This document shows positions 55,210-64,000 of a DNA stretch of 64,000 bases, piece after piece. The stretch is from contig JANKKI010000123.1 of NCBI GenBank assembly GCA_025175665.1, positions 3,162,001 through 3,226,000 of the forward strand. Reading direction: 5' to 3'. The DNA is from Cinchona pubescens (Eukaryota > Streptophyta > Magnoliopsida > Gentianales > Rubiaceae). The notes beneath the pieces were generated by a model. It was not told the DNA's origin and made no database searches. It saw nothing but the letters and a program-made list of their open reading frames with translations. How positions within the stretch are numbered: position 1 is the first letter of the stretch; each line of letters begins with the position of its first letter. A program made the translations under genes and the position numbers.

Positions 55210-56996
55210 AGTAGACTATTCATCATTTTGTCATGTCCATTTGAAGAATCCTCTTTTTCTTTCTCTTCATCCTCAACTCTTTTTTCTCTACTTTTCAACA
55301 AATTTCTCCCAACCCTTTCTTCCAAGTATTTACCACTCCTAAGGGTGATGGACTTGCATTGCTCCTTGGGATTTGGAATGGTATCACTCAGAAGCACTCC
55401 TAAAGGTCTCTCATTATTCAACCTCGCTAATTGGCCCAATTGAATTTCCAAATCCCTTGTAGATGCTTTCAAATTCTCATAATCTCTCTTGTGTTTCTCA
55501 TTTTTCCTGTCCAACACTCTTCTAAAGTACTCGGCTTCTCTTTTCCAGCCATCTTCTCTCACATTCTCTCTTGAAGCATGTATTGGTCATGATACATAGG
55601 TTGGGAAGAGTTTGCATATTGAAAATGAGGCCTTGGTTGCTAGTTTTTAAATGAATGATTAGGAAAAGATTGATATGAGTTGGGTTGGAAATTTCTTTGA
55701 TGTGGCGGTTGATAAGGTCTAGGTGAGAAACTTGAGGTTTGAGTGTGTTGGACATTTTGAGGTAGGGGATTTGTTTGGTAAGGAAGATTGGATTGATAGT
55801 TGGTGTTGCTCCATGAAATATTAGGATGCTTTCTCCAAGAAGGATTATATGTGTTCCCATAAGCTCTGGATAGGTTCCTTGGAAATGATGATTGAGTAGA
55901 CACATAATTGAGTTGTTCATTGGACCCATTAGCCATCTCATATTGTCCATTTGCATGGCCATCTCCTCAAAAATCACATTCCATGCTTGGTTGGTTTGGA
56001 GAAGAAGACATGGCATTGACACTACTTGGTTTCCCCAAGTTCTCTAATGCCTTTGCAACGTTATTTATCACACTCATGAGCTGATACTTTGTTGTGCCAA
56101 AAGAGCACCTTGCATGTTCAAATTCAACACTCCACTATTGGCATTGGCTTGATTAGCTTGGTGTTGAGTCACCGGTGAGGTCATCGGTCCATGATAATAG
56201 TGATTGTATACCATCCTATTAAGCAACTCTTGAGCTTCCTTCAGAGTCTTGTATGAGATGGACCCATTGGCGGAAGCATCCACTATTGTTTTGGTCTCTT
56301 GAGTCAAACCATTATAGAAAGTTTGGATTTCAATCCACAAAGGGATCGCGTGATGAGGACATTTCCGTAGTAACTCCTTGAACCGCTCCCAAGCTTCTCT
56401 TAAGCTTTCACCAACGTCTTGCTTAAAGAAGGTCATTTCAAGTCTCAATTTGGCGGTTCTTGTGAGTGGAAAATGCTTTGCCAAGAACTCTTGACCAAGT
56501 TGATTCCAAGTAGTAAATGTTCCTTGGGCGTGGGATTGTAACCATGACTTTGCCCTATCCCGAAGAAAGAAATGAAACATCTCAATCTTTGCACACAATC
56601 TGGGTGTTCTCCATTCAACTTGAACGTATCCAAAACTTCTTCAAAGTTCATGAGATGTGTATAGGCATCTTCATTGGGGCTACCCCCAAACATGGCATGA
56701 GCTTGGAGCATTTGGATTAAGGCGGGCTTAATTTCAAAGTTGTTAGCATGCACGGGCATTCGGGCAATGTTAGAGTTCGCTCCATCAAAATTCGGCAAGG
56801 CATATTCCCTTAATGGTGTTCCATTCCCATTCATGCCATTTCCATTCCCATAATCACCTATCGCATTATTTGCAACAACTTCTTCTTCTTCTTGATTTTC
56901 CATGTTCAAATTCCTATGGTGAGCATTAGCATTTTCCATGTTCAAATTCCTTTGATGAGCATTAGCATTTACGGTCTTTTCAAGTATGCATTTCAA
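55173..56996 (-). pseudogene. GM gag
   Basis: Retrotransposon gag. The frame 56996-56445 starts with a duplicated NANAHQRNLNMEN/NANAHHRNLNMEN unit, then GNGTPLREYALPNFDGANSN and FGGSPNEDAYTHLMNFEEVL. After a shift near 56590 the capsid-like core lies in 56598-56074: FHFFLRDRAKSWLQSHAQGT, FTTWNQLGQEFLAKHFP and LREAWERFKELLRKCPHHAI. The zinc-knuckle region (about 55980-55930) is degenerate. A Pro/Asn/Tyr-rich part (55936-55640) and PNPKEQCKSITLRSGKYLEE (about 55370) complete it. The 5' end is cut at 57000 by GD. Confidence 0.9.
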
Positions 56997-57005
56997 CTCC
57001 CAATT

Positions 57006-58362
57006 TGAAACTTTAACTCTCTAAAAGAGAGTTATTTACATACATTTTAGCTTGGATTTTAGTCAGTTTCCGAAAGTTAGTATTTAACTCCTTAAAGAAA
57101 TTATATTTTGTTCATTTTAGGGTTTTTGTCCAAAATATTTAGCGAATGTGTTTTTAATGTTTTGTTACAATTATTTATGTATTTTAATGTGTATTTATAG
57201 GTTTGGGATCAATTGAAAGTCAAAGGGACAAAAATGGAGCAAAATCAGGACAGGGTGGCAATAATGAGGGTGTCCTAGCACCCAAAGGTTGGGTAGCATG
57301 CTTTAAGTAGGGTAAGCAACAAGGCAATTCAAGTTTTGACGAGTCTAAGTGGTTCTGGGGTATTTTTGACCTATAACTTAATGAAACCCTAGAAACCACT
57401 ACTAATATATGTATTAGGTCACTCTAAATGTAACAATAGCATAGGTTAGCATAGAGTAACGTAGTTTAGACTTAAACACATCTGGCGATGCAGATTAATC
57501 TTCTACTGGAAGAATCATCCAGGTGGTGGACGAAAAACATGAATACTACTATTTTTCTCCTCTTTCTCTTTCCTTTGTGATTGATTACTTTAGAATGATT
57601 GTAAAATATTACCATGATGTACTTGTGACTATGATGATGCACTAAATTCATACTAGGGCTTTATTCCAAATTTACCATGAAGATTGTTTGTTAAGCTTTT
57701 GATTGTACTTTCCTATGTTTGTTTGCTTATTTGAAATGTTATTAGTACCTCTAGATGACTGATCACCCTCTAGAGTGAACAGTAAACCTTGAGTAAAATC
57801 AACAGAGAAAACTTAGTTTTAAGATAGGTTCAAATAGTTTTTCTTGGAGCTCTCTACCATTCATTGAACCATTTATATGGTAGACATATACCTATTCACC
57901 TTAGGCAATCAACTGAGGGTTGATTATTATGCACTAATAAAGGTTTTAATCAACATAGACATATAGTGGATTGCTATTGGGGTTTGATTTGCAATGAGTT
58001 TGCCAGAAACTTACACTTACAACATAATACCCTATATTAGTAAACAACATGATGATTTGGTAGAATAATTGACTAAAGCATTCAATTGGATTAGTAAAGG
58101 AATGTCCAGAATAAACCCTTGCTATTTAATCATCTAAATTTTAATCTATTTGTTTAGTTAATTTAGTTACTTAGTTAGTAATTTACTTGTATCATTATTT
58201 ATATTATTTTATTTAAATAGAATATTTTGTGTATCATTTTGGTACTTGGCAACTCGTTTGTTAAGCTTAGTCCTCGTGGGAACCATTTCTTCTTATCATT
58301 ATATTTCTTATTCGATCCATACACTTTTGAATGTGAATTGTGTCTATATTTGACCGCAGACA
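57006..58362 (+). repeat. GD 5' LTR
   Basis: TG start at 57006 with a dyad TAACTCTC (57014-57021) and GAGAGTTA (57027-57034), end near GACCGCAGACA. Length (about 1.36 kb) and position of the dyad parallel the GB and GC LTRs, though the sequences are different families. Confidence 0.7.
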
Positions 58363-58366
58363 AGTT

Positions 58367-58385
58367 TTTGGCACCATTGTAGGGA
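58367..58385 (+). promoter_or_regulatory. GD primer-binding site (tRNA-Asp type)
   Basis: TTTGGCACCATTGTAGGGA resembles the Athila/Tat tRNA-Asp primer site and lies five bases after the LTR end. Confidence 0.7.
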
Positions 58386-58530
58386 CATTGTTCTTGACAG
58401 CGTGTTTTATTTTGCTTGTATTAGATTAAGCATTCAATTTCTAGTTTAAACATGTTTTCTTTTGCTTTATTTTATTTTATTATTATTTTTTTTGGTGATT
58501 GTGTTTTTCAATGTTTGTTACCACATTTTT

Positions 58531-60020
58531 ATGCCTAGGAGGTCAAAAGGGAAACTTCATCCTTTAGACCTTTAAATCGAGTGTACTACTAGCAAACTAC
58601 AAAGGAAAGTTGCTTGGCACGGTTTCTAACCTGTCACAGAGATTACTAATGGTGATAATCCTATTAATTCGGTCATTCAAGTGCCATCAAATCCAGGCAA
58701 GCCGAGATCTCTTAGGGACTTCGCAGTCTTGATGGTGGGTACTATTCAATTGAGCATTTTAAAGCCGCTAATCTAGGTGAATAATTTTGATTTGAAGCCA
58801 TATATAATACAAGTGGTGTAGTCATCAGCTATGTTTGGTGCCTTACCAAGTAATGACCCCATTGTTCATATCTTTAATTTTTTGAATATCTGTGACACAT
58901 TCTGGCAGAATAGTGTGTCAAGTGATGCATTAAGGCTATGGCTTTTCGCATTCTTAGTTTCGGATAAAGCCAAGGCCTGATCAATTTCTCAAGCTCCGAG
59001 TTCTATCACTACTTGGAATGATTTGGTGTAGAAGTTTCTAACAAATTTTTTTCCACCCTTGAAAACAGCAAAGTTGAGGAATGACATCACTTCTTTTGTG
59101 CAGCATGATCAGGAGCCTAAGTTGTTCGAAACATGGGAATGATTCAAGGATATACTTAGGCTATGTCCTCATCAAGGTTTTCTAGATTGGCTTCAGAATC
59201 AGACTTTTTACAACGGATTGCAAGGACCAACTAAAGCCATAATTGATGCAGCAGTCGGGGAGCCATCATGAATAAGTCTTATGTTGAGATCGTTCAAATG
59301 TTAGAAGACATTTTTTCAAATAACTATCAGTTGTCGAATGACTATTAGTCGCCTAATGAGAAAGCCATAACAAGAAGAATGGCAGGAGTTTATGAAGTTG
59401 ATGCTTTGAGAGCATTCAATGCATAATTACTCACACAGACTAAGAAGATAGAAAGTATAGGTATTTAGGATAGACAAATTTAGAATCCTTTTGTCTCTTG
59501 CCAGATATGCCAGGAGGAACATTCTATGGAGCAGAACTTGAACAATCAGGAAGCAGTAAACTATGTTAGTAATTATAACAGAAATCAAGGAAATCCTTAC
59601 TCCAACGTATGCAATCTAGTTTGGAAGAACTATAACCCAAACTTCTCATTGAACAAAAAAACTAGCAGGGTCAACCATTGCTAACTATATGACCACAAGC
59701 TCTACCATGTTTTCAAAATCAAAATAGATCGCGATAAGCATAGCAGGAAAAGAAAGATAACTTGGAAGATTTACTTAGGCAATACACTGCCAAGAATGAT
59801 GTAACACTTCAGAGTATGAATTCCATACTACAAGGCCGCACTGCTTCAATTAGGAACCTTGCGAGTCAATTGGTCCAATTTGCAAATTCTATTAATAATA
59901 GACCCTAAGGTATTTTCCCAAGTGAAACTGAAGTAAATCTAAGAAGATAAAGGAGCATTGAAAGGTAACAATACTTCAGAGTGGTAGGAAATTAGGACAT
60001 GAGGACGATAATGCCAAAGT
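58531..60020 (+). pseudogene. GD gag
   Basis: ATG at about 58531 opens MPRRSKGKLHPLDL. Shifted frames then give GDNPINSVIQVPSNPGKPRS, AMFGALPSNDPIVHIFNFL, ITTWNDLV, FLTNFFPPLKTAKLRNDITS and CPHQGFLDWLQNQTFYNGLQ with GPTKAIIDAAVGEPS, the gypsy gag core in the same order as in GM. A zinc-knuckle-like CQICQEEH box (about 59500) and a Gln/Asn-rich tail follow. Stops are frequent. Confidence 0.75.
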
Positions 60021-60025
60021 AAAGG

Positions 60026-60485
60026 TGATAACTCCAAGAAACTAGAGTTATATGTATCCTAAATTTGACGGTTTTGTTACTAGTTTCTAGCGTGTTTAGC
60101 GTTTCATGTGTGTTTTCGTCTATTTTTTAATTTATGTGGTTAGACTGTGTTATAGTACATGTTCATTAAGTATTTTACCACTTATCTAGGTGTAAATTAT
60201 CATATTTTACTAGGTTCTTATGTTTAGAATTTGTGTCGTGTCGTTAACTTAATTTCGTTGAGAGCTAAGATTCATTTATCTTTATTTGTCTTCCATTTTT
60301 TGTTTATTTTGTGAGAATTTTATTTAAATGTTAAGGAGTTATTTTAAGTGTTTATCATATCTAATAAAATGGTCACACAAAAAAAAAAAAAAAAGATGCA
60401 TCAATTGGATATTGGTCGAAGATTTTCGATGCAAAAAATGAAGTGTTGCAGAAGTTGTAGTCAATACCACAATACGAAAATCCAT
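60026..60485 (+). repeat. GE: start of another gypsy-type LTR
   Basis: Opens TGATAACTCCAAGAAACTAG with a dyad ATAACTC (60028-60034) and GAGTTAT (60045-60051). It runs to the insertion of the SIRE-like LTR at 60486. An AATAAA (60363) followed by an A16 run (60379-60394) lies inside. It could be a right LTR belonging to GD that has diverged, or a separate element. Confidence 0.5.
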
Positions 60486-61512
60486 TGTTGGTCCCAAAGC
60501 AACCTAAGAGGGGGCGTGATTAGGTTTCTAAAAAATACTTTTAGAAATATTAATTTTATTAAGATTTTGAAATAAAAATTGATATAATAGAATCAATGAA
60601 ACAGTGAAGTAAGAAAGAGAGAAAATTAAACAGCCACCACTTCCAAGCTAAAATATCAAGCTTGAAGTATCAAATCACTAGAATGCTTCACACACTTGGT
60701 GAGCCAATAATATTTACAAAGTAGGGAAATTCTTGCTCACACTAAACCTCTTTTAGTTGAGCCAAGAATTTTACTTACAACCACACTTTCGTACAAGATT
60801 ATTACTCTACTCAAAATTGAATTGCACTCTAAACTGCACACTAATACAATAAATCACTATAGCCAATTTGTACTAAAATTGCTCTTTTCTAAGGCTTGTA
60901 TTCAGTGTATTAGATGTTTTTTACAGAATATCAAAGCAGTTATTTATAAGAGCAATAAATGGTGGTTGCAACTACTTCCTAATGGCTAAATAATAAATGC
61001 ACAAAAAGTAGCCGTTGGGGTTTCGGACGTCCGAGATAAGTAGGATGCGTTCGACACAGTGTCCGATCTTCATGCAGTTGGTGAGAAACTTCGTCCGAAC
61101 ATCCGTACATGCGTCCGTTCCATTATCTGAATGGAGTTTCGGACGGTCATGTCCTTGTCGAAAGATTCTTCGTTCGGACAGTTGTGTGCGTCTGTTGGAG
61201 AAGCAGTAAGATCCTTGCTTTTTGCCTGTTGGTTCGGACAACGGAATGCATCCGAGAAGCTTGACATAGTTCGGACTGTACAGAGCGTCTGAAAACCCTG
61301 TCTCCAGCAAAAGAAGTAATGGACCTACAAGACTTATTTATAGAATTAAGTGCTTACTTCATCATCAAAATAAGGTTTGGAAAACATCAATCTCTCCCAT
61401 TTTGATGATGACAAACATTCATGAAATAATTTTGTAGACTCAATCAGATATGAGTGATGACCAATCATTTTGCAATATAAATTAATACTTTCCCTTTTGA
61501 TATCATCAAACA
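60486..61512 (-). repeat. SIRE-like copia LTR (minus strand)
   Basis: About 1,027 bases, TGTTGGTCCC ... CATCAAACA on the plus strand. On the minus strand it begins TGTTTGATGATATCAAAAGG and soon reads GTCATCATCAAAATGGGAGA, the typical start of SIRE/Maximus LTRs. A purine tract, GAGGGGGAACAT on the minus strand (61513-61524), precedes it, so this is the 3' LTR of a minus-strand element. It contains many TCGGAC/GTCCGA words at 61023-61300. Confidence 0.75.
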
Positions 61513-61736
61513 ATGTTCCCCCTCAGAACATGCAAACATTCAATAGAAATAGTGCAAAAAAAAAAGAAAAAAAAAAGAAGAAAGCCCAAATATTCAATAG
61601 GAGAAAACCCAAATATTCAACAGGACTAGTTTAAGGTAATACATAAAATGGTAAATCTTGAGAGAAATTCAATTAACTAAGCAAAAGAAAAAAAATAGAG
61701 AATTGCCAAAAATTAAAAAATAGATTATTAAAGGAA

Positions 61737-62303
61737 CTAATTCGAGTCATTTTTCTTCTTGGAGCGCTTTTCGATCTTTTGGCGTTTGGAAGGAGCATCA
61801 TCATCAGTATCCTTACTATCTTCAGCTTCTTCAGTATGGCGTTTCATGATGAAATTGAACGTGTCGTCAACATCCTCATCGTCGCCTTCATCCTCATTGG
61901 CAGCACCTTGATTATTTGCCTCCTCTTCGTCTTCCTCACGAACATCCCCATCTTCAGCATTGTCATCACTGTTGGAAGAGGAGTCGAGGGGATATTGTGA
62001 TTGAATGTTGGCAAATTGAACCTGAGCCGAAGCAGACATGCATAGGCTAAGTGCCTCTTGAAGAATCACCTGACGAGTTTCAAGTAGCTTCAACTTACGA
62101 TTAGTGCGACGTTGAAAGGAACTGACTTGAGTGCTCAAGGAAGTGAGAAGGCCACAGATATGAGAAAGTGAGGGATCAGAACTCTAAGGAAGATGGATGA
62201 GGATCATGGAATGGCGGAGGTGTTTGAGGAGGAGGAGAATGTGGAATTGCCAAACCAGAGGTAGAGGCCTGGGATTTTGAATGTTCAATATCAAAAGCTG
62301 CCC
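61737..62303 (-). pseudogene. ORF next to the SIRE-like LTR, split by LN8
   Basis: The minus-strand frame 62138-61737 (133 codons) reads SFQRRTNRKLKLLETRQVIL and then a long acidic part (EDGDVREEDEEEANNQ, DEGDDEDVDDTFNF) and a basic end, SKRQKIEKRSKKKNDSN, a possible nuclear-localisation signal. Upstream in another frame, IPHSPPPQTPPPFHDPHPS (62190-62260) looks like the Pro-rich part of the same protein. At 62303 LINE LN8 interrupts it. Similar acidic-tailed ORFs occur in plant retrotransposons; I cannot name the domain with certainty. It probably was an extra ORF of the SIRE-like element. Confidence 0.55.
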
Positions 62304-62352
62304 TTTTTTTTATGCAAATGCTCGAAAGAAGGCAGAAATTTTATTGATGAAA

Positions 62353-62900
62353 TCAAGGATTACAAAGCCGAATGTTAGAGCAGCCTATAGCATCTAGGTA
62401 GACCAATCCCTTGACCGGCTGGGGAATGGTATAGAAATCATATTCAACATACATAGGTTTTGATATACCCTCATTAGCTAGACAATCAGCTACATGGTTA
62501 GACTCCCTACAGACATGCTTGAATGAAATCTCTTTCCCAACACAGTAGCTATTGATGAGGCGCAATTGTTGGTCTATGCTCAAAATCGGTGCCGATGATC
62601 CTTGCAAGGTGTTTACTAGCTGGAGAGAGTCAATCTCAACCACCAGTGAGCGGACCTGTAAATTATGACACATCTTGAGTCCATCTACAAAGAGCTAATG
62701 CCTCAGCTTGTAGGTTGGTTTGTTGTTGATAGTTATTGGAAAATGCTCGAATGCATTGGTCGTTGTGATCTCAGAGAATGCCGCCACCCGCTGCCATCCC
62801 TGGGTTACCTTTGGAGGCTCCATCCACATTGAGCTTAAGGCATCCTTGGGTAGGGCAGTCCCATTTGACAACTAGGACTTTCTTGGGTTTGGTTTGGAGA
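62353..62900 (-). pseudogene. LN8 RNase H domain
   Basis: Minus-strand text CLKLNVDGASKGNPG and AAGGGILRD (about 62850-62780, first Asp), LQAEALAL (Glu, about 62700), then in the frame 62673-62353 SLVVEIDSLQLVNTL (Asp), CRESNHVADCLANEGISK (last Asp) and the C-terminus GLVYLDAIGCSNIRLCNP. All four catalytic positions are kept. One shift lies at about 62675. The end parallels LN1 (GLLRLDAQSCPYIRHC). Confidence 0.88.
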
Positions 62901-63152
62901 AGTTGCTTGCAAATGCCACGTGAGAGTAACAAATCATCTGTTGTGGATACTCATTTAAAGGGATGGGCCGAGAAGATATTCGCTAAGTAAGAGTAGATGT
63001 CCACAATAATACTTGTTGTGCTGCATACTTTTTCCTCCAGAACTGCCATGTTCCTAGCTTTCCATAAGAACCAACAGATTATGCTAGAAAGAATTTTAGG
63101 CATGGCTCCAATAGCGGAAGACGACGCAGCATCCCGTCACCAGGAATTAAGT

Positions 63153-63503
63153 TTATCCATTATAGTCGTGGATGGAGTAATCACCATCTCCAAGGCAATT
63201 TTCAAAGAAATGCCAGATTTTTTGTGATGTTACACATTCCACAAAAAGATGGTTCACGGACTCTTCATTGCAACATAAGTAGCACTTGGAGGCTAATGAA
63301 AAGCCAATTTTCCGTAAGGTATCATCAAGAGGCAACCGATTGTTCAATAATTTCCACATGAAAATGGATATCTTCAATTGGAGTCTTACAGCCCAAATCA
63401 TTTGCCGAGAGTGAATCCACATCATGGGAGAGAAAGTGGATGAGAGTGAGAAGGAGCCTTTGTGTGTGAGGGTCCAAACAATGAAATCCGGTTCATCCGA
63501 CAA
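63153..63503 (-). pseudogene. LN8 zinc-binding (zf-RVT) domain
   Basis: Open frame of 116 codons: PDFIVWTLTHKGSFSLSST, LQLKISIFMWKLLNNRLPLD, KIGFSLASKCYLCCNEESVN and HLFVECVTSQKIWHFFENC. The Cys-x2-Cys...His...Cys set is intact, and the text is close to LN1 at 3480-3680. It is separated from the RNase H by about 250 bases of decayed linker. Confidence 0.9.
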
Positions 63504-63591
63504 GAATAGCGGTCTTCTGTTGAGGAATGCTGCAATGTTTTGTGTCTCCTCATTGGAATACCTCTCATCTAAAAGGGAAAAATTCCAGCCA

Positions 63592-64000
63592 TTAGTACCC
63601 CAACTTGTGAAACTTTAAGTTGTTCATCATAAACATGTTCCACCGTGTGGGATAAAGGCCCATGTTCGGTCCAAGGATCAAACCAAAAGGAACAATCAGC
63701 TTTCCATAGTAAGAATAGCAACCACTTTTCTGCGTCTTCACGAAATCACCCGGTGATGCCAACACTAAGGTGGGATGTTGGTTCTTAAGGTAACGTCGTT
63801 GAAGAAAAGAACACCACAAAGAGTCGCCTTTTCGGAATTTTGACCAAAGTTTGATACAAAAGCCGCTAACCACATCCTCAAGTGATGAAACTCCTAGGCC
63901 ATTTGAATACGTTGGTTGGCAAATTGTAGCCCGTGATATCCAATGATGCTTTAACACCCCTTCTGAGCAACCCCAAAAGAAATTGGCAAATTGCCGTTCC
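63592..64000 (-). pseudogene. LN8 RT C-terminal region
   Basis: The frame 63957-63592 has HHWISRATICQPTYSNGLGV, SSLEDVVSGFCIKLWSKFRK and GDSLWCSFLQRRYLKNQHP, boxes that follow the RT thumb in plant LINEs. The text before it, RQFANFFWGCSEG on the minus strand at 64000-63962, agrees. The catalytic part of the RT is outside the window. Confidence 0.85.

Larger units (their letters stand above)
51790..57005 (-). mobile_element. GM: Athila-like Ty3/gypsy element, both LTRs lost
   Basis: Minus-strand internal region of about 5.2 kb in the order gag, protease, RT, RNase H, integrase, which is the gypsy arrangement. The wording of the RT and integrase (SSKGIEVDRAKVEVIEKLPP, LLGHAGFYRRF-type text) is that of the Athila lineage. 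On its 5' side it is cut by the start of GD (57006); on its 3' side it fades near 51790 in the integrase C-terminal region. No LTR, primer site or env-like ORF of this element is seen. Confidence 0.92.
57006..60025 (+). mobile_element. GD: gypsy-like element, LTR and gag
   Basis: A plus-strand LTR (57006-58362), tRNA-Asp-type primer site (58367-58385) and a decayed gag to about 59470 followed by a degenerate gag C-terminus to about 60020. Protease and pol are absent. It begins directly at the cut end of GM and reads in the opposite direction. No right LTR of the same family is found; a different LTR start (GE) follows. Confidence 0.75.
62304..64000 (-). mobile_element. LN8: LINE, 3' part, continuing past the window
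   Basis: Minus-strand LINE of the LN1 clade. Its poly(A) tail is the oligo-T at 62304-62311, with AATAAA upstream (about 62345). Visible domains from the 3' end are RNase H, zf-RVT and the C-terminal part of the RT; the rest lies beyond 64000. It inserted into the ORF beside the SIRE-like LTR. Confidence 0.9.

Noticed and set aside
60972..61310. Minus-strand frame of 112 codons rich in Arg, Ser and Asp
   Set aside because: It lies wholly inside the SIRE-like LTR and reflects the TCGGAC/GTCCGA words.
1..64000. CRISPR array, tRNA gene, rRNA gene, or bacterial defence system
   Set aside because: No regularly spaced identical repeats with unique spacers, no cloverleaf with box A/B, no rRNA text. 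The tRNA-like words found are primer-binding sites.
1..64000. Endogenous pararetrovirus (caulimovirus-like) sequence
   Set aside because: Every reverse transcriptase seen is accompanied by LINE, copia or gypsy domains in their normal order. No movement-protein text was noticed.

Overview
This window is repeat-rich nuclear DNA from a flowering plant, probably a eudicot. I see no bacterial-style operon, no rRNA or tRNA gene, no CRISPR array and no intact single-copy host gene. Almost everything recognisable is a transposable element, mostly inactivated by frameshifts, stops and nested insertion. Plant origin is supported by LINEs whose ORF2 carries a C-terminal RNase H, Ty3/gypsy elements with Athila-type gag/pol and a tRNA-Asp-type primer site, Ty1/copia elements (one with a tRNA-Met PBS), and a PIF/Harbinger transposase relic with introns. 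The species cannot be told from the sequence.

Layout, left to right. 1-180 is an inverted copy of 18586-18765. 371-4586 is a 5'-truncated plus-strand LINE (LN1) with poly(A) and a 9-bp target-site duplication. 4992-11947 is a gypsy-like element (GA) with 1.6-kb LTRs, almost no pol, and an array of four hairpins near its 3' end. 12480-13745 is a decayed gag. 13746-18480 is a second gypsy element (GB: LTR, PBS, gag, protease). 19240-20566 is a dead Harbinger transposase. 21404-22260 holds a LINE scrap with a MITE-like insert. 23329-33330 is a copia element (CK) whose 5' LTR is split by a nearly full-length minus-strand LINE (LN3, 23482-29206), followed by a 182-bp tandem duplication across the junction. 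33337-34520 is another LINE scrap (LN4).

34941-40298 is the best-preserved LTR element (copia C1: two 210-bp LTRs, PBS, gag, protease, integrase, RT, RNase H). LINE scrap LN5 follows, interrupted by gypsy-like GC (41994-46997), then LINE scrap LN6, then a second, 5'-truncated copy of the C1 family in reverse orientation (C2, 47609-49805) joined to a LINE ORF1 (LN7). 51790-57005 is a minus-strand Athila-like gypsy (GM) with gag to integrase. It is cut at its 5' side by plus-strand element GD (57006-60025). A further LTR start (GE, 60026), a minus-strand SIRE-like LTR and 3' ORF (60486-62303) and a minus-strand LINE (LN8, 62304 to window end) close the window.

Nothing here forms a cooperating gene system. 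The more unusual signals are the hairpin array with matching arm changes (9823-9974), the cluster of ACGT-core motifs in the C1 leader (35529-35698), the roughly 27-bp direct repeat flanking C1, the dyad at the start of four different gypsy LTRs, and the post-insertion duplication at LN3/CK. Domain calls come from reading translations by eye; no database search was run.
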